64,000 nucleotides of DNA from Paludibacteraceae bacterium (GCA_017556705.1 JAFYMG010000014.1:248001-312000), one strand, 5' to 3'. Shown: positions 33,193 to 41,921, counted from the stretch's first letter. Numbers and translations are program-made. Notes: generated by a model from the sequence alone, not told the origin.

Positions 33193-34057
33193 ATTTCACT
33201 GCCTTAAACGACATATCGAGACTCTTGATCGAGTGGGTAAGTGCACCCACGCTGACAAAGTCCACACCCGTCTCTGCATAGCTGCGGATGGTGTCAATGG
33301 TGATACCGCCACTGGACTCAATCTCAATGTGTTTGCCATGCTCTTTCTCCCAAGTGCGGATAATCTCCACAGCACCCTTGGTGCGCTCTGGGGAGAAATT
33401 ATCAAGCATGATACGATCTGGGATATTCGTTGCCAATGCCTCGCGAATCTCGTCCTCGTTGCGGGTCTCAATCTCGATGCGGAGATCTTTTCCCTTCTCC
33501 TCGCAATAGTTCTTTGCACGAGTAAGCGCTGCGGTGATACCGCCAGAGAAATCCACGTGGTTGTCCTTCAATAGGATCATGTCGAACAGACCAATGCGGT
33601 GGTTCATACCGCCACCGATGAGTACTGCCTCTTTCTCCAAGTAACGCAAACCTGGGGTGGTTTTGCGGGTGTCCAATACATGGCAGCCAGTACCTTCAAT
33701 CAAACTTTGGTATTTATGTGCTGTGGTGGCTACACCCGACATACGTTGCATCACGTTGAGCATCGTGCGCTCAATTTGCAACAGACTCAACTCTTTTCCA
33801 TACACACGAAAAGCAATATCGCCTGGTTGTACATGGGTTCCGTCTTCGATCAGCTGCTCCATGCGGCACTCTGGGTCGAAGTACTTAATAATCTCTTTTG
33901 CTACTTCGATACCAGCGATGATACCTTCTTCTTTCACAATCAGTTGTTGGCAACCCATCTCTGTCTCTGGGATGCAACTCAGCGATGTGTGATCGCCATC
34001 GCGGATGTCTTCCTCAAACCAGATGGCAATGAGTTTTTGCAATTCTTTTGTATCCAT
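33191..34057 (-). CDS. nadC: Nicotinate-nucleotide pyrophosphorylase (carboxylating)
   Basis: A 288-residue quinolinate phosphoribosyltransferase of de novo NAD synthesis. Conserved parts are EDIRDGDHTSLSCIPE near 15, MLNVMQRMSGVATTAHKYQS, LDTRKTTPGLRYLEKEAVLIGGG (PRPP and quinolinate contacts), LLKDNH and IESSGGITIDTIRSYAETGVDFVSVGALTH. The full length is canonical. It has its own consensus promoter about 70 bases upstream. Its stop codon lies in the adjoining heptamer array. Confidence 0.95.
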   Translation of the reverse strand: MDTKELQKLIAIWFEEDIRDGDHTSLSCIPETEMGCQQLIVKEEGIIAGIEVAKEIIKYFDPECRMEQLIEDGTHVQPGDIAFRVYGKELSLLQIERTMLNVMQRMSGVATTAHKYQSLIEGTGCHVLDTRKTTPGLRYLEKEAVLIGGGMNHRIGLFDMILLKDNHVDFSGGITAALTRAKNYCEEKGKDLRIEIETRNEDEIREALATNIPDRIMLDNFSPERTKGAVEIIRTWEKEHGKHIEIESSGGITIDTIRSYAETGVDFVSVGALTHSIKSLDMSFKAVK

Positions 34058-34126
34058 AGTAATGTAATTTGCTTATCAAATTAGTATCCATTAATGTCCA
34101 TAAATAGGCAAGTCGCCTTTGGGCGA

Positions 34127-34157
34127 CAAAGGTACAGAAAAATACGCACATACGCAA
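34127..34157 (-). promoter_or_regulatory. Promoter of nadC
   Basis: Minus strand: TTG (34157-34155), 20 bases, TACCTTTG (34134-34127). The surrounding TCGCC-TTTG-GGCGA hairpin (34113-34126) overlaps the likely transcription start. Confidence 0.72.
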
Positions 34158-34237
34158 GCAAACGAGCACTTTTTTTTGAAAAAAACGAATTTATAGACCT
34201 GTTGCCCTATGTGTTTTTTCGTGAAGCGCGCCAGGGA

Positions 34238-34403
34238 GTTCTTATCTCACTTTGTTCGAACGATCGCTTCGCGTACGATTGGCGCGCAAGTTGTTGATGT
34301 TGTTTTTTATAAAGAATTCTGTCGCTCGCGGGAGTTGATGCGAACGGAATATTGTTGATTCTTGTTGTTGAGGTTGTTGATTTCTATAATCTGAGTCGTA
34401 TTC
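34238..34403. repeat. Dispersed noncoding repeat, copy 1
   Basis: The gap 34058-34403 holds the nadC promoter and then this element, with TTCTTATCTCACTTTGTTCG, a hairpin-like GATCGCTTCGCGTACGATT stretch, then GTTGTTGATTTCTATAATC and GAGTCGTATTC. A clearly related element lies at 39337-39447. Open frames across both copies are not convincing. Confidence 0.6.
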
Positions 34404-35858
34404 TTACTCCTCGACATACTCATAGCAACCCGCATCTGGGCGCTGTTTACGGCGAATGCCAACCCTGTCTGTTGGATATTCCAATGCAGCAATGCTGTCG
34501 CCTATACCTCTTGCTGGAGAGAGCGAATCCAAATGAAAATCGTAATAATGATATTCCTCATACAGGTAGTATATATTGCGGAATACCATTGTGTCTGAAT
34601 CCGAGGCATATACATTGTTCTTTGCGTATGCTTTGTCGAGCGAGTCACAACGTAGGTAATTCCCCTCAAATCGTCCCTCATAGTAGTCTGGCAATGGGGT
34701 AGCTACCATCAGACTATTTTTTCTTCCACCAGTGATGATGCAGTTGGTAAACGAACTCTTTGTCTTAGCTGTGTTCTTGCTCAGATTGTTGATATACACC
34801 GCTGCTACATCATCCGCAAAGATATTTTGATGCAGATTCAGATTGGTGTATGGATAGCCGTAATACGATGCTATTGTGTTGTGCACAAAGTCATGCTTTC
34901 CTCCTGCTAAATACACGCAGTACGACGCACAGTTGCTAATCTCGCAATTCACCACCGTCGCATCCACGTTTTGCAATACCAGTCCGTAGATGCTATGGTT
35001 ATGAATGCGGCTATTCGTGAGATTCATCTTTGGCAATAGCATACCTGTTGCCTCCGAATATACGTATAATCCAATACCTCCTGACAAGATATGTACATGA
35101 TCCATAGTATAGGTAGTTGGCATAACGTTCTTTGCATGTAATAGATAGATTCCATTCCATTGCCCCGATGCCATGCGATAAGGAACGGAGTCGAACAATC
35201 GGTCCGTTCTATCACCGCGGAAGATGATAGGTGCTTCTTTCGTTCCCTTGGCAGTCACATTGCCATAGGCATAAATCATCGCCCCTGTGTGCATATAAAT
35301 GGTCGCTCCTGCCTCGATGGTTAGGTTTCCTCCTACAGCTACTGTGTCGTAGAGCAGGTAGGGCCTTTGATTGGTTAAGGTCAGATTTTGTGGATATACT
35401 TTCAGTCCATCCTCTCCCTGTATCTTTATTACATCCTGCCCATAGGCTTGCAAGTTGATTTTCTGAGTGTTGCCATTCACGCCAAAGGCAATATCGTCCT
35501 CAATAAATACGGGTGAATTCTCATTGAGCGGATCAATATAAGTGCGTATGAACACGAACAAACTATCTCCGCCACGCAGGGTGATATCTCGCAGTTGCTC
35601 TGGGTTGTTTTCGCCGTCAAGGTTGATCTTAAAATATTTCCCCTCACGCATGCTGACTTGGTCAATATGGATGGCATTCTTGTTAGGGTTGTACACCATC
35701 ACCTGTTTGGTGGACGATCCCATCGTGGTGAATACGGTGTCAAACAATACCGTGTCATGAGAGAATGTCAACCGCAATGTAGGATCATCCGAGATAATCC
35801 CTTGTTGGCATGCTATCAGACCAACTGCCAAGCATAATATGACCAACCACTTCTTCAT
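34404..35858 (-). CDS. Lipoprotein with right-handed beta-helix
   Basis: A 484-residue lipoprotein with lipobox LIAC (Cys about 17) after the signal MKKWLVILCLAVG. The N-terminal domain (about 20-160) is beta-sandwich-like (LTFSHDTVLFDTVFTTMGSS). From about 180 there are parallel beta-helix rungs (IEAGATIYMHTGAMIYAYGN; NSRIHNHSIYGLVLQNVDAT; NCEISNCASYCVYLAGGKHD). Such Bacteroidota proteins sit on the outer membrane surface or periplasmic face, and their ligands are mostly unknown. The stop codon of porT overlaps its start by one base (35858), so it is cotranscribed with porT and aroQ. Confidence 0.8.
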   Translation of the reverse strand: MKKWLVILCLAVGLIACQQGIISDDPTLRLTFSHDTVLFDTVFTTMGSSTKQVMVYNPNKNAIHIDQVSMREGKYFKINLDGENNPEQLRDITLRGGDSLFVFIRTYIDPLNENSPVFIEDDIAFGVNGNTQKINLQAYGQDVIKIQGEDGLKVYPQNLTLTNQRPYLLYDTVAVGGNLTIEAGATIYMHTGAMIYAYGNVTAKGTKEAPIIFRGDRTDRLFDSVPYRMASGQWNGIYLLHAKNVMPTTYTMDHVHILSGGIGLYVYSEATGMLLPKMNLTNSRIHNHSIYGLVLQNVDATVVNCEISNCASYCVYLAGGKHDFVHNTIASYYGYPYTNLNLHQNIFADDVAAVYINNLSKNTAKTKSSFTNCIITGGRKNSLMVATPLPDYYEGRFEGNYLRCDSLDKAYAKNNVYASDSDTMVFRNIYYLYEEYHYYDFHLDSLSPARGIGDSIAALEYPTDRVGIRRKQRPDAGCYEYVEE

Positions 35859-36553
35859 TATTCAAAGTTGAACACAATCGATAGTTTTTGATGAGTCATG
35901 CGTTCTATGGCATTGGTGTAAAATGCTTGATCTGCACCAGGATCCCAGCCCGTTTTCCCCTTATCAAGCGATACGTGGGCATCCAAGAAACCTATTTGGT
36001 ATTTAATTTCTGGACACAACTTAAACCAACGGAAATAGAAATCGCAACCAAAACCTGCTGATACAAACGCATCAAAAGGAGTGTGCAATACAGGTTTCTC
36101 GAGATCTCGGAAACACTCCATTTCTACACCACCACCCACCAATACATAAGGACGATAGTTATTGATGCGGGGCGCAGACCATTTCAAATACAATGGCACA
36201 CTGATAGGTATGGTCAGCAAACTAACCTTGTGCTCTTTAGTATCTGGTTGGTATTTTATCGTACGTTCTCCAAAGTGTAATGCAGGTGTAAAGCGCAGAT
36301 TCAAATATTGGTGCAAACGCGTATCAATGATAGCTCCTACTTGAAATCCAGGACCTATAGACATGACGCGTGGGTGATATGCCGCTCCGCTACTTTCTTC
36401 TATATGGTAGGAAAGCATATCAAATCCTAAGAAAAATCCAAAGTGGAGCAACTTATCATCAATGTATGGGTTGTTCTGTGCTGTGCTCGTTTGGATGTTT
36501 CCACAAAGTAGAAGCACCATTAAAATGCTGAGTGTCAATAGTTTCTTGGTCAT
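35858..36553 (-). CDS. porT: PorT-family outer membrane protein (type IX secretion)
   Basis: A 231-residue outer-membrane barrel protein with signal peptide MTKKLLTLSILMVLLLCGN. The sequence FHFGFFLGFD-like start of the mature part (KLLHFGFFLGFDMLSYHI), GFQVGAIIDTRLHQYLNLRF and LYLKWSAPRINNYRPYVLVG agrees with PorT, a component required for type IX secretion and gliding-type export in Bacteroidota. The large secreted proteins in this window could be substrates of that system (inference). Its start lies inside the end of aroQ: the two genes overlap by 95 bases in different frames. Confidence 0.78.
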   Translation of the reverse strand: MTKKLLTLSILMVLLLCGNIQTSTAQNNPYIDDKLLHFGFFLGFDMLSYHIEESSGAAYHPRVMSIGPGFQVGAIIDTRLHQYLNLRFTPALHFGERTIKYQPDTKEHKVSLLTIPISVPLYLKWSAPRINNYRPYVLVGGGVEMECFRDLEKPVLHTPFDAFVSAGFGCDFYFRWFKLCPEIKYQIGFLDAHVSLDKGKTGWDPGADQAFYTNAIERMTHQKLSIVFNFE

Positions 36554-36983
36554 GATTATGTTGTATTATCCATTCTACTGCTTCTTTATATCCGTCTGTG
36601 CCATGCCCCATGATGGTGTGTGCACACACATCTGTCAACAGGCTGATGCGTCTAAACTCCTCTCGCTTCGTGATATCTGATATATGCACTTCCACTACAG
36701 GCACTTCTGCGCATGCCACCGCATCCCGCAGCGCTACGCTCGTATGCGTATATCCCCCTGCATTCAAAATCACGCCTTTCACCTCTCGCCTCTCGCCTCT
36801 CGCCTCTTGCACCCAATCAATCAAATCCCCTTCATGGTTCGATTGGCGATACTCGAAGTGAATATCAGGATACATGCGTTGGATCTCCACTAGCACCTGC
36901 TCCATGGACTTCGTGCCATAGATTCCCACCTCTCTTCTGCCTAGCAGATTCAGGTTCGGTCCGTTGATAATCACTATCTTCAT
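36459..36983 (-). CDS. aroQ: 3-dehydroquinate dehydratase, type II, with repeat insert and long tail
   Basis: Shikimate-pathway enzyme converting 3-dehydroquinate to 3-dehydroshikimate. The start is the ATG read from 36983 (MKIVIINGPNLNLLG); the longer frame upstream is repeat-encoded (GERLKAKGERLE). Motifs: NGPNLNLLGRREVGIYG with catalytic Arg/Tyr loop, EYRQSNHEGDLIDW, INAGG-type VILNAGGYTHTSVALRDA, and VEVHISD (His). The product has 174 residues against about 145-150 for the family. Two causes are visible: EARGERREVKG from the heptamer repeat (36770-36815) replaces the usual short loop before VILNAGG, and about 30 extra C-terminal residues read through the porT start region. Confidence 0.92.
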   Translation of the reverse strand: MKIVIINGPNLNLLGRREVGIYGTKSMEQVLVEIQRMYPDIHFEYRQSNHEGDLIDWVQEARGERREVKGVILNAGGYTHTSVALRDAVACAEVPVVEVHISDITKREEFRRISLLTDVCAHTIMGHGTDGYKEAVEWIIQHNHDQETIDTQHFNGASTLWKHPNEHSTEQPIH

Positions 36984-37137
36984 TGTCTCTAACCTTTCGC
37001 CTTTCGCCTTTAACCTTTCGCCTCTAACCTCTCGCCCATAGCCCATATCCCATAGCGGCGTACGGGGTCCCCGAAAAATCTGCTGATTTTTGGGGTGTTG
37101 TAGCCGCGTCCACTAAACAGTAGCCGCTCCGCGGCGC
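36984..37137. repeat. Heptamers and nested hairpins between rho and aroQ
   Basis: CCTTTCG/CCTTTAA units (36990-37035) lead into CCCATAGC linkers and a larger nested structure: outer GCGGC/GCCGC (37055 and 37103 regions), inner CCCCGAAAAATC-TGCT-GATTTTTGGGG (about 37070-37095), then GCCGC-TCC-GCGGC (37123-37135). The right edge gives the TAG stop of rho. The inner hairpin might also work as a terminator on transcripts entering from the left. Confidence 0.75.
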
Positions 37138-39150
37138 CTACCTCGCTCCGTTGACTGACAACAAAAATTCGTCGTTGTCATTTGTGCGCTCCATATATGT
37201 CTTCAGTTTCTCCATTGCCTCGGTGCTGCTCATGTCGGTCAACTGATTACGTATCTGCCACATACGGCTCAACACATCAGCTGGCAAGAGCAAGTCATCT
37301 CTACGGGTCGAAGAGGCAGGTATATCCACGGCAGGGAAGATGCGCTTGTTGCTGAGTTTGCGATCCAATTGCAATTCCATGTTGCCTGTGCCCTTAAACT
37401 CCTCAAAGATCACATCGTCCATCTTGCTACCCGTCTCGGTCAAGGCAGTAGCGATGATGGTCAAACTACCGCCGTTCTCAATATTACGTGCCGCACCAAA
37501 GAAGCGTTTGGGCTTGTGCAATGCTTGTGCTTCCACACCACCTGACAACACTTTGCCACTTGCAGGTGCCACAGTATTATATGCGCGCGCTAGACGCGTG
37601 ATACTATCCAATAATATCACTACATCGTGTCCACACTCCACCAATCGTTTCGCTTTCTCGTGTACGATATTCGCCACTTTTACATGGTTCTCTGCGGGCT
37701 CATCAAAGGTCGAAGCGATCACCTCAGCGTTCACCGAACGTGCCATATCGGTCACCTCCTCTGGGCGCTCATCAATCAGCAGTACGATCATATACACCTC
37801 TGGGTGGTTCTGTGCGATGGCATTAGCTATCTGCTTGAGCAGTACGGTCTTACCAGTCTTTGGTTGCGCTACGATTAGTCCACGTTGTCCTTTGCCGATA
37901 GGGGCAAACAGATCGATGATACGTACCGACAATGGGTCGCTCTTATCGCCTTTGCAGAGCTTGAACTTCTCATCTGGGAACAATGGTGTGAGGTTCTCAA
38001 AGGCAATACGCTCTTTAGCTGCCGCAGGTGAGATACCGTTGATGCGCAACACCTCTTTCATTGGGAAGTACTTATCCGCATCTTTTGGCGGACGGATGGT
38101 GCACTCCACGGTGTCGCCTGTCTTCAGGCTATACTGACGAATCTGCTGTTGCGATACGTAGATATCATCTGGCGAAGAGATATAATTGTAGTCTGCACTG
38201 CGGAGAAATCCGTACCCATCTGGCGCGCACTCCAATGTACCTACAGCCACGATGGTATTGCCAAATGCTTCCACACCTTTGTCCAATACGATATCTTCTT
38301 CTTTCTGTTGGTTCGCAGCAGGCATAGGTGTCACATCCTCGCCATTGGCCAATTGCTCTTCGCGCTTAGCTATCTGTTGGGTAATCTGTGCAATACGGGC
38401 ATTGATGCGTGCCTTCTTCTCCTCTGGTGTCTCCTTGCCTTTCGCCTCTAACCTCTCACCTTTCGTCTCTCGCCTCTCGCCTAACTTGTCTTCGTTTTCC
38501 TGTGTGGCGCTCGAGGATGTTGATTCGAGCGCAATGTTGTCTATGTTGTCGTTAATTAGATCACTCTGCGTCGCCTCTTCGCCTTTCGCCTGATCGCCTT
38601 TCGCCTCTAACCTCTCGCCTTTCGCCTCTTTTCCCTCCTTCTTTGGTCTTCCGCGTTTTTTCTTCTTCACTTCCTCGCCTTTCGCCTGATCGCCTTTCGC
38701 CTCTAACCTCATCGCCTCCTCGCCTTTCGCCTCTAACCTATAGGCAGTTTTGCTGCCGTCCTGTAGCGGCTTCGCCGCGTCCTCTAAACTCTTCACTGCC
38801 TCCTTTGGCTGTGGTTGTTTCGCTTGCTCCTCTTTCATTTGGTTGAGGGTTTCTTTCTCGCTACCAACGGTAGCCAACACGCGATTGCTCTTCAGGTTGT
38901 CGGTGTTTACTTTAGTAGGTGCTGTTTGGATGCGTGCACGTTTGTTGCGTTTCTTCTCTTCGTTTTTGGCTTGCTTAGCATCTTCTTTGGCTTGCACTTC
39001 TGCGCCGCGTTTGTCTGCCTGAGCATCCAAAATATCGTAAATAACAGATTGCAGCGAAGCATTTCGGCGCACTTTAATGCCGAATTGTCCTGCAATTTCA
39101 GTCAACTGTTCGAGCGTCATACGCCCGAGTTTCTGCATGTCGTATTGCAT
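37138..39150 (-). CDS. rho: Transcription termination factor Rho, repeat-expanded N-terminus
   Basis: A 670-residue Rho hexamer subunit. The N-terminal Rho-N domain ([20 protein letters not shown]), the cold-shock RNA-binding domain (EGVLE-type [20 protein letters not shown]), and the ATPase with Walker A ([18 protein letters not shown]), [13 protein letters not shown] and the arginine finger region are intact. Between the first two lies a hydrophilic insert of about 200 residues. This is usual in the phylum, but here it contains several repeat-encoded blocks ([49 protein letters not shown]) plus hairpin-encoded [17 protein letters not shown] (38740-38790). Its TAG stop lies at a repeat edge. 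Confidence 0.94.
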   Translation of the reverse strand: MQYDMQKLGRMTLEQLTEIAGQFGIKVRRNASLQSVIYDILDAQADKRGAEVQAKEDAKQAKNEEKKRNKRARIQTAPTKVNTDNLKSNRVLATVGSEKETLNQMKEEQAKQPQPKEAVKSLEDAAKPLQDGSKTAYRLEAKGEEAMRLEAKGDQAKGEEVKKKKRGRPKKEGKEAKGERLEAKGDQAKGEEATQSDLINDNIDNIALESTSSSATQENEDKLGERRETKGERLEAKGKETPEEKKARINARIAQITQQIAKREEQLANGEDVTPMPAANQQKEEDIVLDKGVEAFGNTIVAVGTLECAPDGYGFLRSADYNYISSPDDIYVSQQQIRQYSLKTGDTVECTIRPPKDADKYFPMKEVLRINGISPAAAKERIAFENLTPLFPDEKFKLCKGDKSDPLSVRIIDLFAPIGKGQRGLIVAQPKTGKTVLLKQIANAIAQNHPEVYMIVLLIDERPEEVTDMARSVNAEVIASTFDEPAENHVKVANIVHEKAKRLVECGHDVVILLDSITRLARAYNTVAPASGKVLSGGVEAQALHKPKRFFGAARNIENGGSLTIIATALTETGSKMDDVIFEEFKGTGNMELQLDRKLSNKRIFPAVDIPASSTRRDDLLLPADVLSRMWQIRNQLTDMSSTEAMEKLKTYMERTNDNDEFLLSVNGAR

Positions 39151-39214
39151 ATAAAAATGATGTAAATTATTCTAAGTTTTGGGAAATATCTTTGTTAGTA
39201 TCACAAAGACGCTG

Positions 39215-39245
39215 CAAAAGTAGTAAAAATATTTGATTCACGCAA
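39215..39245 (-). promoter_or_regulatory. Promoter of rho
   Basis: Minus strand: TTG (39245-39243), 20 bases, TACTTTTG (39222-39215), then CAGC. The distance to the rho ATG (39150) leaves a leader of about 55 bases. Confidence 0.73.
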
Positions 39246-39289
39246 GAAATAGCCGTATTTTTTTTATTATTTTTGTTTCAAATTTCTCC

Positions 39290-39500
39290 CCCGAGCGCGC
39301 AATGTGTTGTTTTGCGCGCAATAGTTGTTGGATGATGTTCTTATCTCACTTCGTTCGAACAATCTGCTTCGCTGTACGTTTATGTTGTTGATTTGCATAA
39401 TCCGCGTCATGTTTTTCGTTGTACTGTCAACTCGTATACAGTTCCATGAAAAAACATATTTCTTGTCTCTCGCCTCTTGCCTCTCGCCTCTAAATTGTCT
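39290..39500. repeat. Dispersed repeat copy 2 and heptamers
   Basis: This rho-ftsY gap holds GCGCGCAA palindromes, a second copy of the 34238 element (39337-39412: TTCTTATCTCACTTCGTTCG, GTTGTTGATTTGCATAATC), the short repeat GTCAACTCGTATACAGTTCC (39427-39446; again at 42003) and CCTCTCG/CCTCTTG heptamers (39465-39495). Confidence 0.65.
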
Positions 39501-39517
39501 GTTTTTCCACCTTGCTA

Positions 39518-39548
39518 TTGCATGATTCAAAAAAATGTAGTACCTTTG
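39518..39548 (+). promoter_or_regulatory. Promoter of ftsY
   Basis: TTG (39518-39520), 20 bases, TACCTTTG (39541-39548), then CAGCC, 18 bases before the ATG. Confidence 0.75.
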
Positions 39549-39566
39549 CAGCCAAATTAAAATTGG

Positions 39567-40523
39567 ATGACTATGGCATTTTTTGGACTATTTGGTAAAG
39601 AAAAGAAAGAAACGCTCGACAAAGGACTAGAAAAAACAAAAACATCCGTCCTTAGCAAGATAGGACATGCTATCGCAGGTAAATCCACTGTGGATGATGA
39701 TGTGCTTGACAATCTAGAAGAGGCACTCATTACCTCCGACGTGGGGGTAGAAACCACCCTGCGTATCATCGAACGCGTACAAGAACGCGTCAAACGCGAC
39801 AAGTATCTCGGCACCGCCGAACTCAATCGAATATTGGTGGAAGAAGTGGCTAGTCTGTTGGCTGAAAACAACAGCATGCAAGTGGCGGACTTCAACGATC
39901 CACTGCCTTGCAAACCCTACGTGATTATGGTAGTGGGTGTCAATGGGGTAGGCAAAACCACCACCATTGGCAAACTCGCACACCAGTATAAGCAAGCTGG
40001 CAAGAAGGTCTATCTTGGTGCAGCCGACACTTTCCGCGCAGCAGCTGTGGAGCAACTATGCATCTGGGGCGAACGCGTAGGTGTGCCTGTCATCAAGCAG
40101 CAGCAGGGGTCCGATCCTGCCAGTGTGGCATTTGACACCTTGCAGAGCGCTAAGGCCAACGATGCAGATGTGGTGTTGATTGATACGGCAGGTCGCTTGC
40201 ACAACAAAATCAACCTCATGAACGAGCTCACCAAGATCAAGAACGTGATGCAAAAAGTGGTGCCCGATGCACCACATGATGTGATGTTGGTATTGGATGG
40301 CAGTACGGGTCAGAATGCCTTTGAGCAAGCCAAGCAGTTTACTCGCGCTACTCAGGTTAGTTCGTTGGCTATCACCAAGTTAGATGGCACGGCCAAGGGT
40401 GGAGTGGTGATTGGTATTAGCGACCAATTCAAGATTCCTGTACGTTATATCGGACTAGGTGAGCAGATGACGGATCTACAGGTCTTCGACCGCGAAGAAT
40501 TTGTCAAATCTCTGCTAGGGTAA
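39567..40523 (+). CDS. ftsY: Signal recognition particle receptor FtsY
   Basis: A 318-residue SRP GTPase that docks ribosome-SRP complexes at the membrane. The NG domain is complete: helical N part (LSKIGHAIAGKSTVDDDVLD), G1 GVNGVGKTTTIGKLA, DTFRAAAVEQL, G3 DTAGRL, G4 TKLDGTAKGG and IGLGEQMTDLQVFD. The acidic A domain of proteobacterial FtsY is absent, as in other Bacteroidota. The start is MTMAFFGLF; a start at the second ATG (39573) is equally plausible. MtaB follows after 69 bases of TCTAAC-type repeat. Confidence 0.95.
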   Translation: MTMAFFGLFGKEKKETLDKGLEKTKTSVLSKIGHAIAGKSTVDDDVLDNLEEALITSDVGVETTLRIIERVQERVKRDKYLGTAELNRILVEEVASLLAENNSMQVADFNDPLPCKPYVIMVVGVNGVGKTTTIGKLAHQYKQAGKKVYLGAADTFRAAAVEQLCIWGERVGVPVIKQQQGSDPASVAFDTLQSAKANDADVVLIDTAGRLHNKINLMNELTKIKNVMQKVVPDAPHDVMLVLDGSTGQNAFEQAKQFTRATQVSSLAITKLDGTAKGGVVIGISDQFKIPVRYIGLGEQMTDLQVFDREEFVKSLLG

Positions 40524-40592
40524 GAATTATTGACTGCCCTCTGCGCTGAGATTTCCAATGTTCTAACTTCTAACAACGCAGTGGTCTAAAAT

Positions 40593-41921
40593 ATGAAAAT
40601 TCGATTTGTGACATTAGGATGCAAACTCAACTTTGCCGAGAGCAGCGCGCTTGGCAAGGAGTTGCTATTGCGTGGACACCAACGCGCATCGCTTAGCGAT
40701 GTGCCCGACGTTTGCGTGGTTAATACTTGCTCCGTCACCGATGCTGCAGATCACAAAGACCGCCAGACTATCAATCAGCTGCACCGCAAATACCCCAATG
40801 CCATTATTATCGTCACTGGTTGCTATGCGCAGCTCCAACCTCAGCAAATAGCGCAAATTGAGGGAGTGGATTATGTGCTTGGTCAGAACGAGAAATACAG
40901 TATCACACAACTAGTGAATGAGTTGTGTGATAGTTTAGAGGACGGCGTTCCGCCTACAGGACGCCCTACGGGCTATAGTTTAGAGGCACAGAAAATTCGC
41001 GTGGGGAATATCCGCGAGGTGGAGGAGTTTCATGGTGTGCATTCGGCGGATGATCGCACGCGTTGCTTTATCAAGGTACAAGATGGGTGCAACTATTTCT
41101 GCACCTATTGTACTATCCCGTACGCGCGCGGCAAGTCACGCAATCCGAAGATTAGCGAAATTGTCAAAGATGCACAATTGGCGCTTCGTCAGGGGGCTAA
41201 AGAGCTGATTATCACTGGCGTGAATATTGGCGATTTCGGACGAAGCACGGGGGAGAGTTTCATTGATTTGCTGCGAGCGTTGGATCAGTTGGAGGTGATA
41301 AGGCGAGAAGGCGAAGAGGCAAAAGGCACGGATTATCGCGTGCGTATTTCGTCGTGCGAACCGAACTTGTTGACCGATGAGATCATCGAATTTGTGGCTC
41401 AGTCGCGGCACTTTGCACCGCACTTTCATATCCCTTTGCAATCGGGTAGTAATGAGGTACTTAAGATCATGCATCGCCGCTATACTCGCGAGCTGTTTGC
41501 GGAGCGTGTGCAGCATATACGTCAGGTGATGCCTCATGCGTTTATTGGGGTGGATTGTATGGTAGGTGTCCGAGGCGAAACGGAGGAGTGTTGGCAGGAT
41601 TATCTTACATTCATCCGCCAGTTGGATGTGAGCCAGTTGCATGTGTTTACTTACTCTGAGCGAGCTAATACCCGTATGCTGGAGATGGACCTCTATGTAG
41701 TGCCTAAGGCCGAACGCCAGCGCCGCAGCAAGATTCTGCACGAGGTGTCCGAGGAGAAGATACGCGCTTTCTATGCACAACATGCTGACAGAGAGTCTGT
41801 TGTGTTGTGGGAGTCGAAACGGGAAGGCGAACAGATGGCAGGCTTTACGGACAACTATATCAAGGTCTATTGTCCTTATGATAAGTCCAAGGTGAATACC
41901 TTTGAGACTATCAATACATAG
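40593..41921 (+). CDS. mtaB: tRNA threonylcarbamoyladenosine methylthiotransferase MtaB
   Basis: The 442-residue radical SAM enzyme adds a methylthio group to t6A37 of ANN-decoding tRNAs. The N-terminal MTTase domain has Cys in TLGCKLNFAES, VNTCSVTDAAD and VTGCYAQ. The radical SAM cluster is CNYFCTYCTIPYARG, and a TRAM domain closes the protein (MAGFTDNYIKVY). Two repeat-encoded inserts are visible: SLEDGVPPTGRPTGYSLEA (40931-40986, a two-hairpin unit read through in frame) between the domains, and RREGEEAKG (about 41300-41325) within the radical SAM barrel. MtaB is favoured over MiaB by the KLN motif. Confidence 0.9.
   Translation: MKIRFVTLGCKLNFAESSALGKELLLRGHQRASLSDVPDVCVVNTCSVTDAADHKDRQTINQLHRKYPNAIIIVTGCYAQLQPQQIAQIEGVDYVLGQNEKYSITQLVNELCDSLEDGVPPTGRPTGYSLEAQKIRVGNIREVEEFHGVHSADDRTRCFIKVQDGCNYFCTYCTIPYARGKSRNPKISEIVKDAQLALRQGAKELIITGVNIGDFGRSTGESFIDLLRALDQLEVIRREGEEAKGTDYRVRISSCEPNLLTDEIIEFVAQSRHFAPHFHIPLQSGSNEVLKIMHRRYTRELFAERVQHIRQVMPHAFIGVDCMVGVRGETEECWQDYLTFIRQLDVSQLHVFTYSERANTRMLEMDLYVVPKAERQRRSKILHEVSEEKIRAFYAQHADRESVVLWESKREGEQMAGFTDNYIKVYCPYDKSKVNTFETINT

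Noticed and set aside
34307..34492. 61-codon minus-strand frame overlapping the end of the beta-helix lipoprotein gene
   Set aside because: It consists of the same dispersed repeat as 39337 and of antisense lipoprotein sequence; similarity between the two frames is explained by the repeat DNA.
39267..39530. 87-codon minus-strand frame upstream of ftsY
   Set aside because: It runs through the rho promoter region, a dispersed repeat and heptamer arrays; the Lys/Arg/Asn-rich product has no protein-like pattern and no promoter.
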